Source: Chrysochromulina parva (taxonomy: Eukaryota > Haptophyta > Prymnesiales > Chrysochromulinaceae). Taken from it: a stretch of 13,832 bases of DNA. The DNA is taken from contig PJAB01001536.1 in the NCBI GenBank assembly GCA_002887195.1, positions 1-13,832 on the forward strand, written 5' to 3'. The notes under the pieces are model-generated. The model saw only the letters and a list, made by a program, of their open reading frames with translations. It was not told where the DNA came from and did not search any database. This document shows positions 6,104 to 13,832 of the stretch, piece by piece; within the stretch, counting starts at the first letter, position 1; each line of letters opens with the position of its first letter. The translations under genes were made by a program, and so were the position numbers.

Positions 6104-7465
6104 GACGAAGCTGGCGCCCGGTACTGGGATGAAGCACTCGTCTGGCAGCATCACGGGCAGCTTGCCCTTCGCGTCGGTCGCCTGGCTATTGATGACGAAC
6201 ATCATGCCCTCGCCCGGCACGTTGGTGCACATGATCGGCTTATCGACTTGGAGCACAAACGTCTCCCACTTCTCGAGCATCAATCGCTGACAGTCAGCGA
6301 AGGTCATGCCGTGCTCCGTCGAGACCTCAACGTGGACCATGGCCGGTGCGAGGGCAAGCCCCGCGGGCTTGTCGCTCGGGTGTACGTCCGCGATGACCCC
6401 AGCCGCCGCCATCATGTGCCGCAGAAACTCCATCACGCCGTCGCACTCCATGCGTGACGGGCATCCATAGAACTGCAGCGGCAAGTCCGCGAGGGCGTCA
6501 CGCAGGATGCTCGCTCGCTCAGCCTCGGTGTCGCGGCTCGGCGGCAGCCTCACGTGGGTGCGCCCGATGGGCCCCTCAAGCGGCCCCTCCTTCTTATTGA
6601 AGAGCTCCCGAACCCCTGACTCGCCGTCCTCGTACGCTTGCACCGCCTGCAGCAGCTGCACGTGCTGCGCGCGCCGTGCCCCCCAAGCGTCATCATCCGT
6701 GTACTCGCCCTCGAACGGGTCGTCATACTCGTCGTGTGCGAGCAGCGCCTCGAGTTCGAGCACGCGCCGCTTGCGGCTCCATCGGCACTCACCATTTTGG
6801 TGCGCCGCTATCGACGTCTCCAGCCAGTTGTCGGTGCGCATGTAGTACGGGTCCACGCCGCGCGGTGAGGCCCAGCGGGGCTTCAGGGGTTGCTTGAGCA
6901 GCAGCCGAGCGTACGCAAAGGCGTCGGATGGGATGGCATTTGGGTGCCGGGCAGAGGCGGTTCGAATCTCGAGCAGCGGCGAGCCGTCGGCGTCTTTGAG
7001 CACCTCGTCCACAAATGTATGTCTGCCATACCATGCCATGCCAGACAGACATGGCAACTCGGCGAAAGAGCACGCCGGGAGGAATGGGAAGCGGAAGACG
7101 AAGTGCGGGTGCTGCGTCTTAAACGTCTCCATCGCCTCGAGGATGGCCTGAGCGCAGGTGAGGTGGCGCTTGCGCCACGGCACCTCGATGACCAGGCCGC
7201 GAATCGTGACCTTCACGGCGGGCCGAATATTGTAGCGGCACACGGGACAGGAGACGTTGCGATTCAGCCACTTCTCGACGCAAGACTGATGGAAACGGTG
7301 GCCGCATGCCAGCCGACTCACGGGCTTAGCACTGCACTCTCCACGACCACCAGGCATGCAGCCCTGCAGCGAGCTGATACATATCGCGCACGTATCTTCT
7401 TCGTCATCAGTACGCGCGCGCTTCCGAGCTGGCGAGCCTCCGGCATCGAAATCGGCGTCGTTCAT
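6077..7465 (-). CDS. RING-H2 finger protein, probable E3 ubiquitin ligase
   Basis: 462 residues from the ATG at 7465; an open frame extends upstream but only to a TTG. Residues 12-18 (PARKRAR) form a basic patch that could be a nuclear signal. A RING-H2 domain of the C3H2C3 type spans residues 26-76: CAIC (C26, C29), then CGHRFHQSC (C54, H56, H59, C62), EKWL, and CPVC (C73, C76). RING-H2 proteins bind E2 enzymes and promote ubiquitin transfer. The remaining 380 residues match no family I can name. They include an acidic stretch near HDEYDDPFEGEYTDDD and a C-terminal part with many hydrophobic strands (FVLQVDKPIMCTNVPGEG). That region probably recognises substrate, which is an inference. The 3' end carries an odd duplicated segment, so the true C-terminus could be longer if a short intron is spliced. 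Confidence 0.85.
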   Translation of the reverse strand: MNDADFDAGGSPARKRARTDDEEDTCAICISSLQGCMPGGRGECSAKPVSRLACGHRFHQSCVEKWLNRNVSCPVCRYNIRPAVKVTIRGLVIEVPWRKRHLTCAQAILEAMETFKTQHPHFVFRFPFLPACSFAELPCLSGMAWYGRHTFVDEVLKDADGSPLLEIRTASARHPNAIPSDAFAYARLLLKQPLKPRWASPRGVDPYYMRTDNWLETSIAAHQNGECRWSRKRRVLELEALLAHDEYDDPFEGEYTDDDAWGARRAQHVQLLQAVQAYEDGESGVRELFNKKEGPLEGPIGRTHVRLPPSRDTEAERASILRDALADLPLQFYGCPSRMECDGVMEFLRHMMAAAGVIADVHPSDKPAGLALAPAMVHVEVSTEHGMTFADCQRLMLEKWETFVLQVDKPIMCTNVPGEGMMFVINSQATDAKGKLPVMLPDECFIPVPGASFVDEVGLAFK

Positions 7466-7850
7466 GAGGGTTCCTCGCACAGGCGGCAACAAGATTCAAT
7501 GAATCAGTCTGCGTGACAGTCACACTCTGTCATCAGGTTTCGTCCGCGGAAGGTCCACCGGTAAGCCGGTAAAAAAGACACCGGGGGGAGCCGGGAAACA
7601 CATACCGGTAAAAAGACACCGGGGGGAGCCGGGACACACACAGGCACACGGACACACAGACGAACCTCACTACCGGTACCCCCTCCGCTCCGGCTCACCT
7701 CCCCACCGTCTCAAAGCACACGGCGGCGGTGGTACCGTGGATGAAGCGCCGCGTTCCGGCCGTACTTGTTGTTCCCCCCGACGCCATTAATGCAACTGTG
7801 ATCACGGTGCAGTGAGAACTGAAGTGAGAACTACCGTCTAACGGTTACAC
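7466..7850. other. Intergenic: RING 5' flank and glycosidase-like 3' flank
   Basis: 385 bp between two minus-strand genes. It holds a 39-bp-period repeat (7566-7634), a CA-rich run (7632-7660) and a short AGTGAGAACT duplication near 7811-7831. I see no gene or RNA. The RING promoter should be in the left part, so the repeat may sit in it. Confidence 0.55.
7566..7634. repeat. Tandem repeat, two copies, 39-bp period
   Basis: CCGGTAAAAAAGACACCGG plus GGGGAGCCGGGA starts at 7566 and recurs at 7605 with one A fewer in the A run. A partial extra CACCGGTAAG lies just upstream at about 7557. It sits 100-170 bp upstream of the RING start codon. Confidence 0.9.
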
Positions 7851-10619
7851 TCACGTTGAGAAGACTGACAGCGTCACCGTGCAGGCCGCCTTGCCGGATG
7901 CACCGATGGTGCACACTTTTTGTACAAGCTCTGCAGAGCTCTGTCTATTCATGGTGCTCATGGGAGGCGTCATCCATGCGACAGTGACCTCTTCGCCGGG
8001 CGCGCCAGCCACCCATGCCGTCGCGCTCGAGCCGCTGCTCACCACGGCAAGGAAGCGCTGTGACGAAACAGAGACCCACTTTGAAGGCTCGCCTAGCAGG
8101 TGCCATCCACCTTCCAAACGGGGCGCGAGGAGGACGGCCTCGAAATGGTCGAGGGTGCACGCTCGCAACTCGAGTGGAGACTCGGCGCTGACCAGTACTG
8201 TGGGTGGGTCGGCGACCCAGCTGCCGCTCGCGTTGGTAGGCGTATCGGCAGGCCGGACGGCGATCAGCACGGCGGATTCGTCAAAACCGAGCGCGGCGGG
8301 CTTTAGGGCGAAGCTGGATGCGAGCTCGGGCGCAAGCACGTAGCCATAGCGGGAGCCGTTCACCACCGAGTGCGTGAGCCACAGCTGGCCGTCGGCCCCG
8401 GCCGGGTGGTTCGGAAAGGCTCTGCCAATGAAGCTCGCGTCGGAGAGAGTGGCCGGTCGCTCCGGAGAGAGTAGTGTGCCGTCGGTGGTGCAGGCTTTCA
8501 TGATGAGAGCGACGTCAGAGGTTCCAATCTTATCGGACGGAGCGACTGGCCCAGCGGAGAAGGCAAGGACCGCCGATTGCAGGCGGCTGTGCGGCTCATA
8601 GCCCCACTGACCATATGGATTGCCGGGCTGCTGCTCGGTCGACCAGAAGGTGTCTTTGGAGGGGGCGAGCCCGAGAGCGTGGGTGAAGATGGATTGCATG
8701 CCAATATCCCACTGGTGCCCACCTCCGGGCCCTGGGTGGATGTAGTCGCCGGAGGCTCGAGCATTGGTCGCCGCGGCCATCTCGACGGACTGCAGGATGT
8801 GCCGAGGGTACGACATGCACAGCTGGATCGTTACGTTTGAGAGCTCACAGCCGTGGCTCATTTGGAGCATCCATTGACGCCCCAGGCTCGCAGACTCGCC
8901 AAGCGCGCGCGAAAGGTCGACTTCGGCACTCAACCAGTCCTGCTCGTATGAGAAGAGGCCCGCTCTCGTCTGATTCGCAGTCTTGTTCACAGTCTTGTTC
9001 GCGATCAAGGCCGCCCAGAACAACGCGTCTTCAGGCACCACCACGTCCGAGCCGTCATGGATGAACTTGTACGCGCCGCCGTTGCGCGTCGAGTAGGGTG
9101 TGTCCGGGTCCCAGTAGCGGTTGTGCAGCATCAGCGGCCAGCTCGTCGCCTCGCTCAGAGCCGTCAGCCCCAGAGGGAACACGTCGGGCCGCGCGTCCCA
9201 AGTCGTCACCCCTCCGGCCGCCCCCTTGAAATACCACCAGGAGTCGAGCAAGGGGAAAGTACCATTAGGGCTCATCAGGGCTCATCAGGGCTCATCAGGG
9301 CGGCTCACCTTGAAATACCACCAGGAGTCGAGCAGAATGTACTTGTACGGGATGCGCACCGCATCGGCGTACTTTTTGACATTGAGCAATGTGGTCTCGT
9401 AACTCTGGCCGAGCTCGGTGTTGTAGTAATAGTACGCCCCGTTGTCCGTCGAGTAGCCCAGCTTCTGCATGGCGAGGTCGCGGCGGTACGCATAGCGTTC
9501 CTTGCCGTACTTGCGCAGCAGCACATCACCCCAACTCTCCATCGCGTGGTTCACGCCGCCGTCGGCGCTGACAGCGAGGATCACCTCGACAGTGTAGTTT
9601 TCGGGGATCGACGTCACGGCCCCCATCACGCCGTAGGACAGCGTGCCCTCGGCCCACACCTGGCTGGCAGCCATGAAGTTGCTCGCCACCGACAGCACCA
9701 TCGATGGAGGCGGCTGCTTAGCTAGCTTCTCCTCCGCTGGTGGCGCCCCGAATAAGACGACTGGCCCAGAGCCTTGGATGCCACTTCCGATCAGGTCGCC
9801 GCTCACCCCCGGACGGAAGTCGAAGCAGCTGCAGTTGAGCCTTTCGCAGTGCGCCTGGCAGTCGCTCCGCTTGCTCCACGGGTCCGTGAACGCCCACTCG
9901 GCGCACGTGCCGTTTACATCGAAGGTGCAGTCACAGTACGCTCCCGTATGCTCCTCGAAGCTCCGCGATGAGGAGCGGCGCTGGCTCGTGGGCGTGTACG
10001 CAGCGTAGCCGGCGGTGTACGAGGCCGGAGTATCTGCGTGCACTCCCTTGGTGCACTCGCTGCTGCGCACCCGACACGTGCCCACCGGATCGCGTGAAGG
10101 CCTGATGATCGCCGTCCCGGAGGCTTCCCACACTCCAACTGTCGTTGCGTAGCCGGACATGAGGCCTTGGTAGCTGACGACACCACGAATCGCCGCGCCC
10201 GCCGCCCGTCGGAACAACGGGAAGCCCGACACCAGCCCATCCCGGCGGCACCAGCCGAGAAAGCCGTCTCGGCAAACTGCTTGCACATCACCCTGGCCCG
10301 GTGAGGACTGTCGCACGCCAACGGGAAAGCGCTGGGCAAAGATCACATGAGACGCGTAGTTCTTCACAGATGTCTCGAATGGTGTGCCATCGGCAGCAAT
10401 CCACTTTGAAAGCTGGCCGCTCCAATTACCTGTAGTGTCAGCTCCAGAAATTGGGCTAACAGATCGCAATTTCAAAGAGCCATCTGCCGAGGAGTATATA
10501 TGCCCCCCCGAAGAGAGCCAGCCGCCTGCAGACGTGAACTGCTCGACGCCACCGACGGATACTGTTAGGGCGCCATCCACTGGGCTCATGAGAGCCAGCA
10601 CACCGGCCGCTTGCGACAT
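7851..10619 (-). CDS. Large glycoside-hydrolase-like protein (two exons), unnamed family
   Basis: CDS is complement(join(7851..9224, 9309..10619)), giving 894 residues. Residues 1-115 look like a beta-rich N-terminal domain. Residues about 229-266 are a cysteine-rich insert (YCDCTFDVNG, CQAHCERLNCSCFDF) resembling PAN/apple modules. From about 340 the sequence has a TIM-barrel feel: LGYSTDNGAYYYYNTE (387-402), PYKYILLDSWWYFK (424-437), LHNRYWDPD (470-478), YEQDWLS (530-536), ASGDY (594-598) and SKDTFWS (626-632). Asp431 and Asp533 sit where catalytic acids lie in GH27/31/36-type folds. The rest is a beta-rich C-terminal domain. Many Asn-X-Ser/Thr sequons suggest secretion, yet no signal peptide is visible at the chosen ATG. 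An in-frame TAA lies 24 bp upstream of it, so an upstream exon may be missing. Enzyme class is an inference. Confidence 0.75.
9225..9308 (-). other. 84-bp intron bounded by a 26-bp direct repeat
   Basis: On the minus strand the donor is TTTCAAG/GTGAGC and the acceptor TTTCAAG/GGGGCG, in phase 0. Read through, the frame hits TGA within 8 codons. Spliced, LLDSWWYFK joins GAAGGVTTW. The 26 bp before the donor (9309-9334) are repeated exactly as the last 26 bp of the intron (9225-9250), a period equal to the intron length. Between them lie three 10-bp CTCATCAGGG units (9271-9300). Confidence 0.88.
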
Positions 10620-10960
10620 GGCCCCCTCCGAGAGGCTCAGTGCGTGTTAACCGCATCCGTATGTACGCCGGTCCGGTGTCTTGGCTCGTATTCTAAACAT
10701 TGGCTGTGAACGTTCACGTACTTGGGTTTACGTGTGTTGTGAATGAAAGGGGGCCTGCTCGCCAGGCTGACGCGGTATTGTCGGTGGTTTCGGTTTCACT
10801 GCTTCACTGCCAACGTCTGCTGTGCGAATGACGGTTTCCGCTTGGACTCTCGTGTGTGCCGTGTTCCAAAAAGAGCTCGACACCCCCGGCGAGAGCTCTC
10901 TCGAGGCCGGGAAGTTCTCCGGGCCGCTTGCCTGTGCGAACGAAGCACCGGGCGCGTGGC
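10620..10960. other. Divergent intergenic region, possible shared promoter
   Basis: 341 bp between the start of the glycosidase-like gene (-) and the start chosen for the plus-strand hypothetical gene. It should hold both promoters. It carries a copy of a dispersed repeat at 10643-10710. I see no TATA-like element of note. An upstream exon encoding a signal peptide for the glycosidase-like gene might lie here, but I could not find a convincing one. Confidence 0.5.
10643..10710 (-). repeat. Dispersed repeat, copy A
   Basis: Its reverse complement matches 13519-13587 over about 68 bp. A 33-bp core (10652-10684 against 13547-13579, containing GACACCGGACCGGCGTACAT) is exact, and a flanking TTCAC(A/T)GCCAATGTTT block matches at 15 of 16 bases. 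It lies 24 bp upstream of the glycosidase-like ATG. Confidence 0.92.
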
Positions 10961-11512
10961 ATGTTTACACAGCCAGGCCAAGTGAGCGCCCGCATGCAAT
11001 GGCCGGAGGCCTCGATGACGCGTGAGGATTTCGGACTCTTCAACAAGGGCGAGCTTCTCCACCGGGACTTTTCTGTCCTTCCTGACGTTGGTCATCATAG
11101 ACAATTATCTCGCCAGGATGCGCCTGCCGGACATGGGGCAGTTACCTTGCTTTCGCCGCAGGTGCTTGCGTCCCAATCATCTGTCCCACGACTCCCGCAG
11201 CTCGCCACCACTCAGCGCTGGCAACCTTTCCGAACTATGGAGCGGGAGCCCACACCCGTCCCCCTTGGCTCTAGCTGGAAGGGCTCGGGGGTGGCCTACC
11301 CCCTCCTCCCACTTGGCGCAAGTGGGGGCCTTCCACCACCTCCCCCACAGAAATGGAATGAAGAGGTGCGCGAGCTCTTTCCGAGGACAACGATGACGGT
11401 CAAGCGCGACAAAGCGCAACTTGCTGCGCAGCGCAGCAATGAGCGATGGGAGAAACGCCTTGCTCAGCGCCAAGCTTCTCAGGCCTTGCTTAGCTCGCCA
11501 GAGCTTGCTTAG
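10961..11512 (+). CDS. Hypothetical protein, basic, proline-rich
   Basis: 183 residues from the first ATG (10961) of an open frame that begins earlier with GTG. I do not recognise it. The N-terminal half is rich in Gln, Ser and His without hydrophobic segments. A proline run (GGLPPPPPQ, about residues 122-130) precedes a charged helical C-terminus (KWNEEVRELFPRTTMTVKRDKAQLAAQRSNERW onwards in two parts), which is the most protein-like part. A pyrimidine tract ending CCCCCACAG at 11350 looks like a splice acceptor. With a donor GTGGCC at 11291 it would define a 60-bp intron whose removal keeps the frame, deleting the proline run. Other acceptor-like sites lie near 11160, so the 5' structure is uncertain. 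It is divergent from the glycosidase-like gene. Confidence 0.4.
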   Translation: MFTQPGQVSARMQWPEASMTREDFGLFNKGELLHRDFSVLPDVGHHRQLSRQDAPAGHGAVTLLSPQVLASQSSVPRLPQLATTQRWQPFRTMEREPTPVPLGSSWKGSGVAYPLLPLGASGGLPPPPPQKWNEEVRELFPRTTMTVKRDKAQLAAQRSNERWEKRLAQRQASQALLSSPELA

Positions 11513-12133
11513 CTCGCTCCATGGTCCAAGCTGATGCAATGGGCTGGCTTTGACAGCAGCTTGAGCGCCGCTTCTTTCGCACCAAAAGAGATACGAGCAC
11601 CTAACTCTAGTTGCATTTGACGGAAATGGGCGGGTGAGATACCGGCGTCGTGGAGTCGTCGTGGTTTCAACCCCTTACGTATGGTTCTTGGGTTCAAGAT
11701 GCTTGAGCCTCTGAGCGTGCGCGAACCTCCCTGTGATTTGAGACGAGATTTGTGTACGACTGTGCGTGCTGAATTCACGACTTCATTTTGCTCATGCGGA
11801 TACGATCTAGCATCTACTGAGCTCTGAGTCGAGTACACACTTCTTCTACAACGGCTTGAGCTGATGTGCAAAACCTTCGTTATGATTATCGTTTGGTTTC
11901 AGACTGTGTTGGACGTCTGTTTTTTTCTGTTTTACTTTATTCGGAGTACGGAGATAATGTAGTTCACACAACCCAACCGTCCTTCGACGCCTCCCCGATT
12001 TGCGATATACTACGGCGATGCATCACGCGTCGTTATCGTCGAGGGCGATGGAGCAATACCCCTCACGCCGTCACCGAGGAGTCCACGAAAACCATCTCTC
12101 TGATCCACACTGACACTCGACTCCGCTGCCACC
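11513..12133. other. Convergent 3' intergenic region, nothing recognised
   Basis: 621 bp between the ends of the plus-strand hypothetical gene and the minus-strand hydroxylase. It is less GC-rich than the coding regions, especially 11870-11960. A 14-bp CTTGCTTAGCTCGC duplication straddles its left edge (about 11485-11517). Open frames on either strand lack family features. I see no tRNA cloverleaf or transposon ends. Confidence 0.5.
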
Positions 12134-13480
12134 TCACTCAATCAACCTTTTATTGTACTTAGTCGAGCTCGGCTCGAGGCTCGTGCTGGAGCGGAGCCCG
12201 GAGCCGCGGAGCGCGCGCACTGGACGCAGGTCCGGATGCAGCAACTGGACCACCAGCGTGACTCGAAGCTCTCGGCCTGCGTGGACGACCTCGTGTTCGA
12301 AGCTATCGTCGAGCCCGAGGCACCGACCGGGAACGAGCTTTCGCCAACGCGTACCCACGCGAATGGCAGCCCCGCTTCCAGTCAGGCTGAAGTGGAGGAA
12401 CAGCCTGCGGTTGGTGGACCCCACATGTGAGCGAATGTGCCCACCCCCAGTCAGTAGTGAGAATTGCGCCGAATGTATGAGCTGTCCTTGCTCAGCTTCC
12501 CAGCGTAGCAGCACTGAGCACGTAGAGTGCACGCGAGGGTCCGCCACTTCGCATCGTCTCATCACATCGCAGACGCGCCACGAGCTATTTGCCGCATGCA
12601 AGCCCTCGTCCTGCGTCGCGCATCCGGCGTCTGCGGCTTGCAAGGTCGCGAGCTCGGCGCGGAGCGTTCCGGCGGCGGCTTGTAGCGCCTGGCACAGTTT
12701 AGGAGCCACGTCATCGGCCCTCCAAAAAGGTTTCGCGGTCAAGCCCGCAGTGAACTTGGCTGGACGCTGCATCGCGAGCTCCCACAGACCTTCTTGCACG
12801 GATCGGTGGGCCACCGACATGGCGTGGCCGTGCTGCCCCGCCCACTGCAGCGCGGTGATCCAGTGCTGCGTGGCAGCACGGCTCGACGCGTTGGTGGCCA
12901 CGGCAACTGCAAAGAGGTTGGCCACCTCGAGCTCGGTCCGAGAGCGCGCACGCATAGCGACGGTGCCGGATTTCAAGTGAAGCAATGTGCACTCCGGCGC
13001 CAGTTCCGCGGCACGCTGGAGGTGCATGAACGCGCGCTCGCACAAAGGCTTCAACCGCGGCTCGCTGAAATCGCCACGCCTAGGGAGCAACGCACTGCCA
13101 AGAGCGTGATGAATACGTGGGTCGCGTGGCGCGACAGCCAAAGCAGCACGCAAAGCTGGCAGTGCCGCAGGTGCAGTGGCATGCATGCTCTCGATGTCAG
13201 TGATGTGCAGCTCATCTGTCTGCGCGAGTATCTGTGCTTGTGCATACATCGCTGCAAGCTTCTGGCTAGGCCGTGGCGGCCCTGGCGGAGCTGGTGCACC
13301 GGCAGAGTGTGGACGGCCGCGTGTAGAACCGTGGAATTCTAAGATACCAATGTCAATGAGAGCCTGTGCCACGAACCCGTCGCCAAGTTGTCGCAGGAGG
13401 CGGCGGCGCGCATGGTGATGTGGCAGGTCGTACAAGGAGGTGTCGCGCAGGCGCAAGGCGCATCGGTCGTCTGCCGACAT
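12134..13480 (-). CDS. Aspartyl/asparaginyl beta-hydroxylase (2-oxoglutarate/Fe(II) oxygenase)
   Basis: 448 residues from the ATG at 13480. Residues about 75-240 are helical and alanine-rich, like the TPR region of ASPH proteins. KFTAGLTAKPFW (242-253) matches the motif that precedes the catalytic domain. The double-stranded beta-helix core holds GGGHIRSHVGSTNRRL (345-360), FLHFSL and LDDSFEHEV (390-398), then RVTL (406-409). Predicted metal ligands are His352 and His396; Arg406 should bind 2-oxoglutarate. The usual acidic ligand is replaced by glycine (HVG), as in animal ASPH (HTG). Animal ASPH hydroxylates Asp/Asn in EGF-like domains in the ER lumen. Here I see no N-terminal membrane anchor or signal peptide, so location and substrate are open, and an upstream exon could be missing. 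The start codon lies in a degenerate repeat copy. Confidence 0.9.
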   Translation of the reverse strand: MSADDRCALRLRDTSLYDLPHHHARRRLLRQLGDGFVAQALIDIGILEFHGSTRGRPHSAGAPAPPGPPRPSQKLAAMYAQAQILAQTDELHITDIESMHATAPAALPALRAALAVAPRDPRIHHALGSALLPRRGDFSEPRLKPLCERAFMHLQRAAELAPECTLLHLKSGTVAMRARSRTELEVANLFAVAVATNASSRAATQHWITALQWAGQHGHAMSVAHRSVQEGLWELAMQRPAKFTAGLTAKPFWRADDVAPKLCQALQAAAGTLRAELATLQAADAGCATQDEGLHAANSSWRVCDVMRRCEVADPRVHSTCSVLLRWEAEQGQLIHSAQFSLLTGGGHIRSHVGSTNRRLFLHFSLTGSGAAIRVGTRWRKLVPGRCLGLDDSFEHEVVHAGRELRVTLVVQLLHPDLRPVRALRGSGLRSSTSLEPSSTKYNKRLIE

Positions 13481-13587
13481 ACCAGACCGGCGTCCATAGG
13501 GTTTGCGAGCGCCATGTTTTCACTGCCAATGTTTCTAAGTCGACACCCAAGACACCGGACCGGCGTACATACGGATGCGTTTTCACA
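13475..13587 (+). repeat. Dispersed repeat copy B plus a degenerate third copy
   Basis: 13519-13587 matches the reverse complement of 10643-10710, with a 33-bp exact core at 13547-13579. A weaker copy of the core lies at about 13475-13506: AGACCGGCGTCCATA against GGACCGGCGTACATA, 13 of 15. The hydroxylase start codon (13478-13480) falls in the weaker copy. Confidence 0.85.
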
Positions 13588-13620
13588 CGACTTTCGGGCC
13601 CGACTCATACGGTGACCGAG

Positions 13621-13673
13621 AGTCAAGTCAAGTCAAGTCAAGTCAAGTCAAGTCAAGTCAAGTCAAGTCAAGT
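13621..13673. repeat. (AGTCA)n microsatellite, about 10.6 units
   Basis: Ten perfect AGTCA units from 13621 to 13670 followed by AGT. It lies about 140 bp upstream of the hydroxylase start. Confidence 0.98.
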
Positions 13674-13732
13674 TATTGTGGATCCCCCTTCGCCATCTCC
13701 CTCCCGTCCTTACATGACGTTCGTCGCGTCCC

Positions 13733-13802
13733 TGCGTAAACGCAGCGTCGGGTGCGTATACGCAGGTAGGTGCGTATACGCACCCGACGCCGCGTTCACG
13801 CA
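13733..13802. repeat. Long inverted repeat: 20-bp perfect core, 32-bp arms
   Basis: 13745-13764 (GCGTCGGGTGCGTATACGCA) is the exact reverse complement of 13771-13790, around a 6-base loop GGTAGG. Pairing continues outward to 13733 and 13802 with only two mismatches (30 of 32). Each arm contains the 12-bp palindrome TGCGTATACGCA. TGCGTA recurs at the window's last bases, so this may be part of a larger element. Confidence 0.95.
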
Positions 13803-13832
13803 CACTTGCTTGTACGCGGGTGTGGGTGCGTA

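Larger units (their letters stand above)
13481..13832. other. Hydroxylase 5' flank, repeat-rich
   Basis: 352 bp upstream of the minus-strand hydroxylase, running to the window edge. It contains a dispersed repeat copy, a pentanucleotide microsatellite and a long hairpin. I see no gene. Confidence 0.55.

Noticed and set aside
6077..7492. RING protein start at 7492
   Set aside because: That codon is TTG. The first ATG in frame is at 7465 and is sufficient.
6890..7516. 208-residue plus-strand open frame antisense to the RING gene
   Set aside because: The opposite strand encodes a clear RING-H2 domain; this frame has no recognisable features and is a GC-rich shadow.
7851..9275. Second half of the glycosidase-like protein as an independent gene starting at 9275
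   Set aside because: The ATG at 9275 lies inside the intron; the preceding frame ends at a matching LLDSWWYFK and GT/AG boundaries join the two into one continuous family-like protein.
9057..9725. 222-residue plus-strand open frame antisense to the glycosidase-like gene
   Set aside because: Spans the intron and both exon edges of the opposite gene and repeats HQGSSGLIRAAH-type sequence only because of the intron's 10-bp units.
10856..10960. Upstream part of the 218-residue hypothetical frame
   Set aside because: The codon at 10856 is GTG; the first ATG is at 10961. The upstream part is basic and low complexity.
11660..11720. GGGTTCAAGATGC resembling a tRNA T-arm
   Set aside because: No matching acceptor stem, D-arm or anticodon arm could be aligned around it.
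13621..13673. AGTCA array as a telomere or CRISPR-like array
   Set aside because: It is a simple 5-bp microsatellite with no spacers; the unit does not match known telomere repeats.

Overview
This window looks like nuclear DNA from a unicellular, flagellated alga with a secondary plastid. I favour a haptophyte-like genome, but the lineage is an inference. The evidence is GC-rich coding sequence, intron-interrupted genes with GT-AG boundaries, a protein with a plastid/thylakoid-type composite leader, an axonemal/cytoplasmic dynein LC8 light chain, a dolichol-type cis-prenyltransferase, a RING-H2 E3 ligase, an ASPH-type aspartyl/asparaginyl beta-hydroxylase and a Frizzled-CRD membrane protein. 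There are no bacterial operons, Shine-Dalgarno-led gene runs, CRISPR arrays or recognisable tRNA/rRNA genes.

Layout from left to right. (1) 184-753 (+): small plastid-leader protein with a C-terminal membrane segment. (2) 754-1588: non-coding, with a 72-bp-period duplication. (3) 1589-2269 (+): secreted/type I membrane protein with a ten-cysteine Frizzled-like domain. (4) 2599-3151 (-): dynein light chain LC8, reconstructed from three exons. (5) 3702-5354 (-): cis-prenyltransferase with a C-terminal insert containing minisatellites and two membrane segments. (6) 5542-5807: foldback element with 28-bp terminal inverted repeats, a MITE candidate. (7) 6077-7465 (-): RING-H2 protein whose last eight codons are duplicated just past the stop. 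(8) 7851-10619 (-): large two-exon protein resembling a glycoside hydrolase; its only visible intron is bounded by a 26-bp direct repeat. (9) 10961-11512 (+): unrecognised small protein, divergent from (8). (10) 12134-13480 (-): aspartyl/asparaginyl beta-hydroxylase. (11) 13481-13832: dispersed repeat, AGTCA microsatellite and a long perfect-core hairpin.

The genes form no operon and no shared pathway is evident. Several products belong to the secretory/glycosylation world: dolichol synthesis, a glycosidase-like protein with many N-glycosylation sequons, a surface receptor-like protein and an Asp/Asn hydroxylase. That is a loose theme, not evidence of a system.

The most interesting signal is structural. 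Short direct repeats of exon sequence bracket the intron of the glycosidase-like gene, and a similar duplication sits at the RING gene's 3' end, where all copy differences are synonymous. Both suggest recent intron gain or exon-edge duplication. Alongside are in-frame minisatellites, a MITE-like foldback and a dispersed repeat placed upstream of two different genes. I did not find a convincing novel defence or mobile system.
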